8,850 nucleotides of DNA from Bifidobacterium breve (GCA_945907055.1 CAMDSG010000066.1:1-8850), one strand, 5' to 3'. Positions 1-6,560 are shown, counted from the first letter of the stretch. The notes: a model not told the origin generated them from the letters alone. Translations and numbers: made by a program.

Positions 1-1056
1 AGACATGATGGCTTGGAGCACATAAGAGTTATTCGAGTCGCCGATGGCAGCGAACGACACATCGACATGGCGGATCCTGTGTACACCGTCGCTACCGGGG
101 CTAACCCGGAGTACGCGTCTGAGACACTTAGATATAACTACGCATCCCCCACGCAGCCATTGCAAGATCTTGATTACAACTTCGAATCAGGCTCCTCTTT
201 AATCGTTAAGGAGGCCGAGATTCCGGGTTTTGATAAGGACCAGTACACCTGCGAGCGGTCATGGGCCAGAGCCACGGACGGCACCAAGATACCCATCTCT
301 ATTGTCTACAAAAATACGACCCCCATTGATGGAACCGCTCCATGTCTTCTCTATGGCTACGGCTCCTACGAGATTTGTATCGAGCCTTCGTTCTCTAGCG
401 CACGCCTAAGCCTTCTTGACCGCGGCTTCGTATACGCGATCGCCCACATCAGAGGCGGCGGGGAGATGGGTCGCTCCTGGTACGAGCAAGGCAGGCTTCT
501 TCAGAAACGAAATACATTCACAGACTTCATTACATGTGCCGAGTATCTCTGCTCGGAGAAGTACACCTCCGTTCAACGCCTAGGTGCGCGCGGACGAAGC
601 GCTGGTGGTTTGCTCATGGGTGCAGTCTCGAATCTTGCCCCACAGACGTTTAGTGCCATCTCTGCGGAGGTGCCCTTCGTGGATTGCGTCTCCACCATGA
701 GCGACCCCGCACTCCCGCTCACAGTCGGCGAATGGGAGGAGTGGGGAAACCCAATTGAGAGCAGAGAAGACTACGAATACATGCTCTCGTACTCGCCTTA
801 TGACAATGTCGCGAGTCATCCTTACCCAGCAATGTTTGTAGCGGCTGGCCTCAATGATCCTCGTGTTATGTACTGGGAACCAGCAAAATGGGTAGCCAAG
901 CATCGGGCCTTGCGCTCCGACGACAACCTCTTAATTCTGCGCACAGAGATGGGATCCGGTCACGGCGGACCATCTGGGCGCCAAGATGCTTGGAGGGATG
1001 AAGCGGTGGTTCTGGCCTTCTTCGTTCACGCCCTAACTACACCAACGGGCGATTAA
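1..1056 (+). CDS. ptrB: Oligopeptidase B (protease II, S9A serine peptidase), C-terminal part, 5' end outside window
   Basis: Cytosolic serine peptidase of the prolyl oligopeptidase family that cleaves short peptides after Arg or Lys. The frame is open to base 1 (it reads RHDGLEHIRV before the TTG at 13), so the gene continues upstream and the TTG is not the start. Seen in sequence (residues counted from base 13): the end of the propeller domain, then the alpha/beta-hydrolase domain with LLYGYGSYE, the oxyanion-side motif HIRGGGEMG, nucleophile Ser196 in GRSAGG, acidic motif GEWEEWGNP (the acidic residues that give the family its basic P1 preference), Asp282 in GLNDPRVMYWEPAKW and His317 in GSGHGG. 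The catalytic triad is complete and in order. Similarity to recalled E. coli PtrB is dense throughout. The stop codon (1054-1056) overlaps the stop of the facing thioesterase gene by 4 nt. The start and promoter cannot be seen. Identification is firm; the substrate preference is family knowledge. Confidence 0.95.
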   Translation, partial: RHDGLEHIRVIRVADGSERHIDMADPVYTVATGANPEYASETLRYNYASPTQPLQDLDYNFESGSSLIVKEAEIPGFDKDQYTCERSWARATDGTKIPISIVYKNTTPIDGTAPCLLYGYGSYEICIEPSFSSARLSLLDRGFVYAIAHIRGGGEMGRSWYEQGRLLQKRNTFTDFITCAEYLCSEKYTSVQRLGARGRSAGGLLMGAVSNLAPQTFSAISAEVPFVDCVSTMSDPALPLTVGEWEEWGNPIESREDYEYMLSYSPYDNVASHPYPAMFVAAGLNDPRVMYWEPAKWVAKHRALRSDDNLLILRTEMGSGHGGPSGRQDAWRDEAVVLAFFVHALTTPTGD

Positions 1057-1865
1057 TTGAGCGGAAGCACGACCGCTAATTGTCGACTCTGAGCGATAAG
1101 GGTTCCATCCGGGGCCCATATTTCTCCGTCCTCCTCCAAGAAGCCATCTGCAATGACATTCGTACGGAAAACAGCCAGGACAAAGTCGTCATCTGTTAAC
1201 CCTGGATGAGGCAGTGATGATCTGAAATGAATAGTCAGGTCAACAGTCGGGACAGCGAGTGCAGCATCTACCTTCGAGAAAATTGGGGGCAACCAGCCAT
1301 CGGTAATCGCCGCAGCAACTACAGCGTCGATTTGTTGACGCTCAGGGAGGCGTATCCAACCCCCTGCTACCGCTTTAGAAGAGGCTGCATCCCCCTGCAT
1401 GGGCGGACGCCCAATCGCCCAACGCGTATCCCATCTTCGAGCAATTGGGATTGCATGCTCGGGAATCTTTGGAACCGCATAATGCGACGGCCCCGGAACC
1501 TGTGGCATGACCAGATCGCAGAAATCATTACCGGGCCTTGCGAGAGAGAAGGCGCCAATCGCTAAAGCAATTAGGCGATCGCCCTGCATTAAACGCGCCG
1601 ATAGCGTTGTTAGGGATCTCCCCGATCTCTCAATCGTCACCTCAACGACTGCCTCACCCTCAACAGCTGGGCGAAGGTAATGGAGTGTCAAGGACCTTGG
1701 GGTACGAGCATCGTCATCTACGGCTGCTGTAAATGCACGAAGAACAATTGCCGCTATGTAACCGCCGTTGGGTCCCTGCTGAACCCACCAACGCGGGGAG
1801 AGATTCGCTAGATATTTTCCGTCGCCGATCGGGAGTGCTCCGGTCTCAATATCGAATGGAGTCAT
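1053..1865 (-). CDS. Thioesterase-family protein, double hotdog (TesB-like / 4HBT_3)
   Basis: 270-residue protein that looks like a tandem hotdog acyl-CoA thioesterase. The N-terminal hotdog (about residues 1-110) has RWWVQQGPNGGYIAAIVLRA, in which the GPNGGY turn leads into the long hotdog helix, then SLTLHYLRPAVEG and an alternating strand region ending at IGAFSLARPG. The C-terminal hotdog (about 165-270) has VDLTIHFRSSLPHPG and EIWAPDGTLIAQSRQLAVV, typical of the second half. The likely reaction is hydrolysis of an acyl-CoA to acid plus CoA in the cytosol; the substrate cannot be told. The ATG at 1863-1865 overlaps the hisA TAA by one base (TAATG). No good Shine-Dalgarno motif precedes it, so translation is probably coupled to hisA. 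It is therefore the last gene of the his transcription unit, with no obvious role in histidine synthesis. Its 3' end overlaps the oligopeptidase B stop from the other strand. Fold confidence is high, substrate unknown. Confidence 0.85.
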   Translation of the reverse strand: MTPFDIETGALPIGDGKYLANLSPRWWVQQGPNGGYIAAIVLRAFTAAVDDDARTPRSLTLHYLRPAVEGEAVVEVTIERSGRSLTTLSARLMQGDRLIALAIGAFSLARPGNDFCDLVMPQVPGPSHYAVPKIPEHAIPIARRWDTRWAIGRPPMQGDAASSKAVAGGWIRLPERQQIDAVVAAAITDGWLPPIFSKVDAALAVPTVDLTIHFRSSLPHPGLTDDDFVLAVFRTNVIADGFLEEDGEIWAPDGTLIAQSRQLAVVLPLN

Positions 1866-2599
1866 TACGCTTCAGCCAAGAGATTGAGGGCCTCTGATAC
1901 ATCGAATCTTGCTTCATAGATTGCGCGCCCAACAATTGCTCCTGCGAGGCGACGTCCATTCGATTCGAGACCGAGCAACGCAGTGAGGTCGCCGAGGGTC
2001 CCGACACCTCCACTAGCAATGAGTGGAATCTCGGACTCCGCTAGGACATCTAGAAGTTGCGCTAAGTCCGGGCCCTCAAGAGTTCCATCGCGTTGAATCT
2101 CAGTGACCACTAGGGCCGATACCCCCTGCTCTGAGAATCTCTTCGCTAACTCAATTAGGTCGTAGCCACTTCCCTCTACCCAACCCTTTACAGCTACCTC
2201 GCGCCCGCGAGCATCGAGCCCTACCGCGACTCCATCCGGATGATTCGCCGCAAGGGAGGCGACCATCTCAGGGTTCTCGACCGCAGCGGTACCAATCACA
2301 ACGCGACTCACGCCAGCTGCCAGAAGATTCTCGGCCGCCTCGCGTGTACGCACTCCCCCGCCCGACTGCACGCGCGATTTTACTGAGGCACATATGTCTT
2401 TAATAACATCGAGGTGAGCGGCGGTACCAGTGCGAGCAGCATCGAGATCTACAACATGAATCCACTTCGCTCCAGCCTCAGCAAACCCAACTGCTACGGC
2501 AACGGGGTCGTCGTCATAAACAGTCTCTAACTCGAAATCTCCGCGCATCAATCTCACAGCATGTCCACCGCGCAGATCAATGGCCGGATAGAGGTCTAC
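1865..2599 (-). CDS. hisA: HisA, ProFAR isomerase (EC 5.3.1.16), with non-canonical start
   Basis: (beta/alpha)8-barrel enzyme that isomerises ProFAR to PRFAR in histidine synthesis. The first standard start in frame is GTG at 2557, but that would drop the first barrel strand and the catalytic aspartate. The frame is open to a stop at 2609-2611, and the missing codons read VDLYPAIDLRGGHA, the normal HisA N-terminus. Counting from GTA at 2597-2599 the aspartate is residue 8, the numbering of T. maritima HisA Asp8, and the second catalytic Asp (GLDARG) is 129; total length 244 residues, normal for the family. Other motifs: HVVDLDAA, QSGGGVRT, GTAAVENPE, TEIQRDGTLEGPD, ASGGVGTL and the phosphate loop GAIVGRAIYE. 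TAAGG (2607-2611) lies 7 nt before the GTA. The GTA overlaps the hisB stop TAG. The sequence resembles classical HisA more than the bifunctional PriA of many Actinobacteria. Identity is certain; the start codon is inferred. Confidence 0.9.
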   Translation of the reverse strand, partial: VDLYPAIDLRGGHAVRLMRGDFELETVYDDDPVAVAVGFAEAGAKWIHVVDLDAARTGTAAHLDVIKDICASVKSRVQSGGGVRTREAAENLLAAGVSRVVIGTAAVENPEMVASLAANHPDGVAVGLDARGREVAVKGWVEGSGYDLIELAKRFSEQGVSALVVTEIQRDGTLEGPDLAQLLDVLAESEIPLIASGGVGTLGDLTALLGLESNGRRLAGAIVGRAIYEARFDVSEALNLLAEA

Positions 2600-3180
2600 A
2601 GGGACCCCTTAGTAGAAGGAACGCCAGAGCCCTCAATGCGCACCGCATCTCGCAGGGCGCGTGCAATACCTTTAAATGAAGCCTCAATTACGTGATGCCC
2701 ATTCTTTCCAGAGAGCGAACGAACGTGAAGAGTGATGCCGGCAGCAAATACAAACGCGCGCCAGAACTCCTCTGCCAACTGCGGGTCGAAGGTTCCGATC
2801 CACTCAGAGATTGGATCTACCTCGTAAACAATAAAAGGTCGGCCGCTTAGATCGAGCGCAACTTGAACCAATGCCTCATCAAGGGGCACAAGATTTGACG
2901 CAAATCGGCGCACACCAGACTTGTCACCAAGAGCCTCTGCAAGGCATCCACCAACGACGATTCCAACATCCTCGATTGTGTGATGTGTATCAACCTCAAG
3001 GTCACCGGTCGCTACGATCTTTAGATCGAACCCGGCATGCTTCCCGAGTTGCTCGAGCATGTGATCGAAGAACGGGATTCCAGTACTTGCCGAGGCGGTA
3101 CCAGAACCGTCTACAAGAAGCTCGACCTCGATAGAGGTCTCTGCTGTTGTTCTCTGGCGTGATGCTTGTCTTGTTGTCAT
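2596..3180 (-). CDS. hisB: HisB, imidazoleglycerol-phosphate dehydratase (EC 4.2.1.19)
   Basis: 194-residue Mn-dependent dehydratase converting imidazoleglycerol phosphate to imidazoleacetol phosphate, acting in the cytosol; the family forms a 24-mer. Seen in sequence: PFFDHMLEQLGKHAGFDL (His40), DTHHTIED with H66-H67-x-x-E70, and GHHVIEASFKGIARALRDA with H162-H163-x-x-E166. These are the duplicated HHxxxE metal-binding motifs. Also present are GDKSGVRRFA, PLDEALVQVALDLSGRP and the C-terminal GVPSTKGSL. It is the monofunctional form, with no HisN-type phosphatase domain. The ATG at 3178-3180 overlaps the hisC TGA (ATGA), with GGAG four bases upstream. The TAG stop (2596-2598) lies across the first codons of hisA, leaving no space for hisH, which is often found at this position in Actinobacteria. 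Confidence 0.97.
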   Translation of the reverse strand: MTTRQASRQRTTAETSIEVELLVDGSGTASASTGIPFFDHMLEQLGKHAGFDLKIVATGDLEVDTHHTIEDVGIVVGGCLAEALGDKSGVRRFASNLVPLDEALVQVALDLSGRPFIVYEVDPISEWIGTFDPQLAEEFWRAFVFAAGITLHVRSLSGKNGHHVIEASFKGIARALRDAVRIEGSGVPSTKGSL

Positions 3181-4268
3181 GAGTCTCCACTCTCGCGCAA
3201 TATGGACCCTAAAGCCGTTAGGAAGGCGTCGTTATCTCCACGGCTACCGACTGTTACCCGCAGGCACCCCTCTACGCCTGGCCAGGCCGAGAAATCTCGA
3301 ATGAGCACTCCGTGTTTTACTAGGCCGGCCCAGAGGCGTGATGATGCCTCTACTTCGCCAGTCTTACCGACTCTAAAAAGAATGAAATTGGCACCAGAAG
3401 GCAGGGGTTCAAGCGCTTCGAAGCCACTAATCCCCTCCATAAGGCGCTCGCGTTCTGAGACTAATTCTGCGACTCGAGCATCCATCTCGGCGCGATATTT
3501 CAAGGCTGCGATCCCTGCAGATTGCGTTGCAGCAGCGAGGTGGTAAGGGAGCACGACCTTCTCTAGTTCCTCAACTACCCATCTCGGGGCAATGCAGTAT
3601 CCAAGGCGAAGGGCTGCCATGGACCAGACCTTTGAGTAGGTCTTCACTACAACCAATGCCGAATCTTCATTGACGCGCCCAATAGCGCTGTTAGGCGAGA
3701 ACTCTCCATAGGCCTCATCAACAATCACAAGTCCACGAGCGGACTGCAATGCGGCGTCAAGAACCGCTGCTGAATCAACGGTGCCCGATGGATTATTTGG
3801 GCTACATAGAAATACTAAATCCGGATCATTGCTCTTGATTGTGGACTCGAGTGCATCTGGATCAATCGTGAAATCAGCGCTGCGTGCGCCGCTTACAATC
3901 TCGGTTCCGGTGATCCTCGCGATGTGCGAGTGGAGTGCGTAGGTTGGCTCAATTATTAAGGCCTTCCTACCCGGGCCTCCGTAAGTAAGCATGAGTGTCT
4001 GCAGCACCTCATTTGAACCATTCGCACAGAAAATGCGCTCCGATGGCTGCCCTAGCGACTCGCCTAGGGACTCGCGCAGAATTCGAGCGCCTCGGTCAGG
4101 GTAGCGATTCAATGGAACTGCTCGGAGCGCCTCGAGCCAATCATCTACAAATGCGGCCGGTGGAGGCAGCGGACTCTCATTTGCATTAAGGCGAACTGAG
4201 ACATTGAGATTCGGAGAGTGATAACCCGACAGAGAACGAAGATCGTCTCTCGGTTGAATTGGATTCAT
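3177..4268 (-). CDS. hisC: HisC, histidinol-phosphate aminotransferase (EC 2.6.1.9)
   Basis: 363-residue fold-type I PLP enzyme that transfers an amino group from glutamate to imidazoleacetol phosphate, giving histidinol phosphate. Seen in sequence: substrate/N-terminal motif LNANESPLPPP (28-37), NRYPDRGA, CANGSNEVL, SPNNPSGT with Asn158, VIVDEAYGEF with Asp184 and Tyr187, the PLP lysine Lys213 in KTYSKVWSMAALRLGY, and the phosphate-binding arginine of GCLRVTVGSRGDND near the end. Length and motif order are normal. The ATG at 4266-4268 overlaps the hisD TGA (ATGA), and a GGTGGAG ribosome-binding site lies two bases upstream. A 12-base tandem duplication (4051-4074) encodes ESLGESLG. HisC-like aminotransferases can act on aromatic amino acids, but the position between hisD and hisB makes the histidine role by far the most likely. 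Confidence 0.96.
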   Translation of the reverse strand: MNPIQPRDDLRSLSGYHSPNLNVSVRLNANESPLPPPAAFVDDWLEALRAVPLNRYPDRGARILRESLGESLGQPSERIFCANGSNEVLQTLMLTYGGPGRKALIIEPTYALHSHIARITGTEIVSGARSADFTIDPDALESTIKSNDPDLVFLCSPNNPSGTVDSAAVLDAALQSARGLVIVDEAYGEFSPNSAIGRVNEDSALVVVKTYSKVWSMAALRLGYCIAPRWVVEELEKVVLPYHLAAATQSAGIAALKYRAEMDARVAELVSERERLMEGISGFEALEPLPSGANFILFRVGKTGEVEASSRLWAGLVKHGVLIRDFSAWPGVEGCLRVTVGSRGDNDAFLTALGSILRESGDS

Positions 4269-5557
4269 TGCTCCACCCTGCGCGCCACGGCCTCTCCATG
4301 TGCGAATAGCCCCTCCGCCTGCGTTAATGCTGCGACATAAGGAGCGACTCGTTCGAGCCCAGAACGCTCAACTCGTACAACGTGGATGTGCTTGCGAAAG
4401 GTATCGACCCGCAATGCGCTGGCGAAGCGTGCGCTGCGCCCCGTCGGCAGAACGTGATTTGCACCGGATATGTAGTCGCCAACGACTGCAGGTGCCCAGG
4501 GTCCACAGAAGACCGCTCCAGCGCAGTTGACAGAGTCGAGGAGTTGGTCTGGGTTAGCGACAGCGAGTTCGAGGTGCTCGGGGGCAATGAAGTTAGAGAC
4601 CGCGACTGCCTGCTCCCAGTCGCGAACAAGCACAGATCCCCCACCACTCGCGAAGTTCGACTCAATATCGTCGCGCCGCGCAGCATCCTTTACTAAGCGT
4701 GATAGTGCAGAGTTAACAGCATCTAACACATCTTCGCTCCATGAAATCACTACAGCGGTCCCATTAGGGCCGTGCTCGGCTTGAGCCATTAGATCAAGTG
4801 CAATGAACTCGGGCGGCGTGGAGTCATCAGCAATAACTACCAACTCGGATGGTCCAGCGATCGAGTCGATACCTACATCGCCCGAGACCTCACCCTTAGC
4901 GAGGCTCACGTATTGATTCCCTGGTCCCACTATTACATCTACTGCCTTAATGCTCTCGGTGCCGTAGGCCATCGCCGCAATCGCCTGCGCTCCCCCGACA
5001 CTGTAAATCTCATCAATCTCACACAATGCCGCTGCGGCCAATGTTGCTTGCGGGAGTGAACCATCGCTATCGGGCGGCACGCAGAGGGCAATTTGGTGAA
5101 CCCCGGCAACGCGCGCAGGGATCGCAGTCATAAGAACTGTTGACGGATATGCGCCACGCCCACCAGGTACATACAAGCCGGCACGTGATACGGGGCGAAT
5201 TATTTCAGAGACTGAGATTCCGTCAGCGCCCCACTCAGCATGCTCAAGATCGCTAACTTGCGCCTCGTGATATCCGCGAATGCGATCTGCAGCGAATGAG
5301 AGCGCATCCTGTAGCTCTTGTGATGTCGCCTCCCATGCCGCCTTTGCTAAATCGGGAGAGACTGCAACCGAGCCGAGCGAAATACCATCAAACCGGTGGG
5401 TATATTCAAGGAGTGACTCATCCCCACGCTCACGCACATCGGCGATGATGGAACGAACTGATTCGAGAACCTCAGGAGCGGCGCCGCTACTCACCGAACT
5501 GGGGAGAGCGCTCGCGAGGTCTACGGCGTCGCCTCTGATGTCTATTCGTCGCAGCAT
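4265..5557 (-). CDS. hisD: HisD, histidinol dehydrogenase (EC 1.1.1.23)
   Basis: 430-residue zinc enzyme that oxidises L-histidinol to L-histidine with two NAD+, the last two steps of the pathway. Seen in sequence: YVPGGRGAYPSTVLM, YSVGGAQAIAAMAYGT, VGPGNQYVSLAKGEV, GIDSIAGPSELVVIAD and AEHGPNGTAVV. The zinc ligands fall at Gln259, His262, Asp361 (GDYISGANH) and His420 (EGLFAHGEAV), and the catalytic Glu327-His328 lie in APEHLEL. These match E. coli HisD positions to within one residue, so the protein is full length and the ATG at 5555-5557 (MLRRIDIRG) is well supported. It is the first gene of the hisD-hisC-hisB-hisA-thioesterase unit. No Shine-Dalgarno motif is visible. Instead TACGCT ends 8 nt before the ATG, so the message may be leaderless or nearly so. 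Confidence 0.97.
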   Translation of the reverse strand: MLRRIDIRGDAVDLASALPSSVSSGAAPEVLESVRSIIADVRERGDESLLEYTHRFDGISLGSVAVSPDLAKAAWEATSQELQDALSFAADRIRGYHEAQVSDLEHAEWGADGISVSEIIRPVSRAGLYVPGGRGAYPSTVLMTAIPARVAGVHQIALCVPPDSDGSLPQATLAAAALCEIDEIYSVGGAQAIAAMAYGTESIKAVDVIVGPGNQYVSLAKGEVSGDVGIDSIAGPSELVVIADDSTPPEFIALDLMAQAEHGPNGTAVVISWSEDVLDAVNSALSRLVKDAARRDDIESNFASGGGSVLVRDWEQAVAVSNFIAPEHLELAVANPDQLLDSVNCAGAVFCGPWAPAVVGDYISGANHVLPTGRSARFASALRVDTFRKHIHVVRVERSGLERVAPYVAALTQAEGLFAHGEAVARRVEQ

Positions 5558-5565
5558 GGAATGAC

Positions 5566-5571
5566 AGCGTA
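5566..5571 (-). promoter_or_regulatory. Putative -10 element of the his cluster promoter
   Basis: On the minus strand TACGCT fits the actinobacterial TANNNT -10 pattern. The spacer of 8 nt to the hisD ATG would put the transcription start at or just before the start codon. There is no clear TTGNNN -35 element 16-19 bp upstream. No attenuator leader, T-box or His-rich leader peptide can fit between this element and hisD. If this is the real promoter, the usual his leader control is absent. This is pattern evidence only. Confidence 0.4.
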
Positions 5572-5584
5572 CCCGCCGCTCGCT

Positions 5585-5594
5585 CTAGATCTAG
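5585..5594. repeat. 10-bp perfect palindrome CTAGATCTAG in the divergent spacer
   Basis: CTAGATCTAG is its own reverse complement and sits in the 80-bp spacer between hisD and the small divergent gene, upstream of both putative -10 elements. A dimeric regulator could bind such a site, but there is no second copy or known family match, so its role is a guess. A palindrome of this size can arise by chance. Confidence 0.25.
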
Positions 5595-5625
5595 GAGGAT
5601 TACTGAGGGAACGCGATTGCGCCCA

Positions 5626-5631
5626 TAAGGT
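5626..5631 (+). promoter_or_regulatory. Putative -10 element (or ribosome-binding site) of the small gene at 5638
   Basis: TAAGGT fits TANNNT and lies 6 nt before the ATG at 5638. The same bases also contain TAAGG, which matches the Shine-Dalgarno core with a 7-nt spacer. The sequence alone cannot say whether this is a -10 of a leaderless message or a ribosome-binding site. Confidence 0.35.
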
Positions 5632-5637
5632 AGGGAC

Positions 5638-5844
5638 ATGTCCTCCTCCTCTGACCATGCCGAACTCTCAGCGCTTCGATCGGTACTGGACGACCTTCTA
5701 TCGAGGGTGGTCATAATCGGAGATCGATATCGAGGCTCAGACGACTCCGCTGTCTCAGTAGATATCGATAGCGCCGAGCGAACCCTTACAGCGACGCGAC
5801 GGGCAATGGATAGAGCTGTCGACGGTCTAGAGAAGATGCTTTAA
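5638..5844 (+). CDS. Small conserved-looking hypothetical protein, 68 aa
   Basis: I do not recognise this protein. It is a short, soluble, helix-rich sequence. Residues 7-24 (HAELSALRSVLDDLLSRV) and 45-68 (SAERTLTATRRAMDRAVDGLEKML) look like two amphipathic helices joined by a charged, acidic linker (GDRYRGSDDSAVSVDID), suggesting a helical hairpin or a small dimer. No Cys, signal peptide, membrane segment or DNA-binding motif is visible. Evidence that it is real: it has its own ATG with a good upstream TAAGG/-10 element, it fills the only gap between hisD and nth, no larger ORF competes in any frame, and a stem-loop lies at its stop. It is divergent from hisD and converges on nth. Confidence that it is expressed is moderate; function unknown. 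Confidence 0.6.
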   Translation: MSSSSDHAELSALRSVLDDLLSRVVIIGDRYRGSDDSAVSVDIDSAERTLTATRRAMDRAVDGLEKML

Positions 5845-5856
5845 AGCTCTTCTTAT
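5831..5856. terminator. Possible bulged stem-loop between the convergent small gene and nth
   Basis: AGAAGA (5831-5836) and TCTTCT (5848-5853) are inverted and flank a bulged T and the palindrome GCTTTAAAGC (5838-5847). This would form an imperfect hairpin with a TTAA loop, spanning the stop codon of the 68-aa gene. An AT-rich stretch (ttatattt) follows on the plus strand, and the left arm begins with an A-rich run that reads as T-rich on the minus strand. It could serve both convergent genes. The stem is AT-rich and weak. Confidence 0.35.
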
Positions 5857-5878
5857 ATTTGGTTAATTCTGAATCTAG

Positions 5879-6544
5879 TTACTTGCGCGTGAACAGCGGT
5901 TCACCGGTCCCAGCGGCGGGGCAGATGTCTGAGAGCACGCAAGCAGCGCAGCGTGGTTTGCGCGATGGGCATACGCGCCTTCCGTGGAGAATTAGGAAGA
6001 GAGAGAAATCGCCCCGCAGATCTGGCGGTATCAATCTGTTGAGCTCTAGCTCTACCTTCACTGGGTCTTCCTCGCGCGTGAGATCTAGGCGACGAGCGAG
6101 CCGCCCAACATGAGTGTCAACTGGCAAACCTGGGAGTTTGAAAACCACACTCCTCACAACATTTCCAGTCTTGCGCCCAACCCCTGGAAGCTTTACAAGA
6201 TCAGCTAATTCGGTCGGCACCTCCCCTGCGTGATGCTCAACTAGATCCTGTGCCATCGCAACAATGTTCTTAGCCTTCTGACGATAAAAACCGGTTGAGT
6301 GCACAAGGCGCTCAACCTCCTCGGGGTCAGCGGCTGCGAGATCCCCTGCGGTAGGGAATCTGGCAAAGAGTGCAGGCGTAACTGAGTTGACCATTACATC
6401 CGTACATTGCGCCGAGAGAATGGTGGCCGTGAGGAGTTGGAAGGCCGAATCATGGAGAAGCTCGCACTCGGCTCCGAGGTACTCAAAGCCAAGTCTCTCA
6501 AGCACAATTGATGCTCGATTCTTTGCGCCTCGGGGAAGTGCCAT
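5879..6544 (-). CDS. nth: Endonuclease III (bifunctional DNA glycosylase / AP lyase)
   Basis: 221-residue base-excision repair enzyme that removes oxidised pyrimidines such as thymine glycol and nicks the abasic site. Seen in sequence: FQLLTATILSAQCTDVMVN near the start, STGFYRQKAKNI, the helix-hairpin-helix LPGVGRKTGNVV (119-130) with catalytic Lys125, PVDTHVGRLARRL with catalytic Asp143, and a 4Fe-4S cluster motif Cys192-x6-Cys199-x2-Cys202-x5-Cys208. Both catalytic residues and all four cluster cysteines are present, which separates it from MutY and from cluster-less relatives. The ATG at 6542-6544 gives MALPRGAKNRA, the N-terminus expected of actinobacterial Nth. TAGCGT (-10-like) is 6 nt upstream and no Shine-Dalgarno motif is seen. 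It is divergent from mshD, with 23 nt between the proposed start codons. Confidence 0.96.
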   Translation of the reverse strand: MALPRGAKNRASIVLERLGFEYLGAECELLHDSAFQLLTATILSAQCTDVMVNSVTPALFARFPTAGDLAAADPEEVERLVHSTGFYRQKAKNIVAMAQDLVEHHAGEVPTELADLVKLPGVGRKTGNVVRSVVFKLPGLPVDTHVGRLARRLDLTREEDPVKVELELNRLIPPDLRGDFSLFLILHGRRVCPSRKPRCAACVLSDICPAAGTGEPLFTRK

Positions 6545-6550
6545 GCCCGC

Positions 6551-6556
6551 ACGCTA
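6551..6556 (-). promoter_or_regulatory. Putative -10 element of nth (leaderless)
   Basis: TAGCGT on the minus strand fits TANNNT and lies 6 nt before the nth ATG, the spacing expected of a leaderless message. It shares the TA at 6555-6556 with the opposing mshD element. No clear -35 was identified; it would lie inside the mshD coding region. Confidence 0.4.
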
Positions 6557-6560
6557 CCCT
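6555..6560 (+). promoter_or_regulatory. Putative -10 element of mshD (leaderless)
   Basis: TACCCT fits TANNNT and lies 7 nt before GTG at 6568. It overlaps the opposing nth -10 by two bases, so RNA polymerase could open only one of the two at a time. This helped to choose GTG 6568 as the mshD start. Confidence 0.35.

Noticed and set aside
1227..1565. Plus-strand 112-codon ORF opposite the thioesterase gene
   Set aside because: Shadow of the thioesterase frame, which has clear hotdog motifs; no family resemblance of its own.
3166..3546. Plus-strand 126-codon ORF opposite hisC
   Set aside because: It lies wholly opposite the well-supported hisC coding region, is rich in Ser, Arg and Pro as expected of an antisense shadow, and has no domain or start signal.
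4324..4686. Minus-strand 120-codon ORF inside hisD and plus-strand ORFs at 4382-4696 and 4527-4784
   Set aside because: Shadow frames of hisD. The hisD frame carries all zinc ligands and catalytic residues.
5558..5637. Histidine attenuator or T-box leader before hisD
   Set aside because: The spacer to the divergent gene is only 80 bp and shows no run of His codons, no T-box motif and no terminator hairpin.
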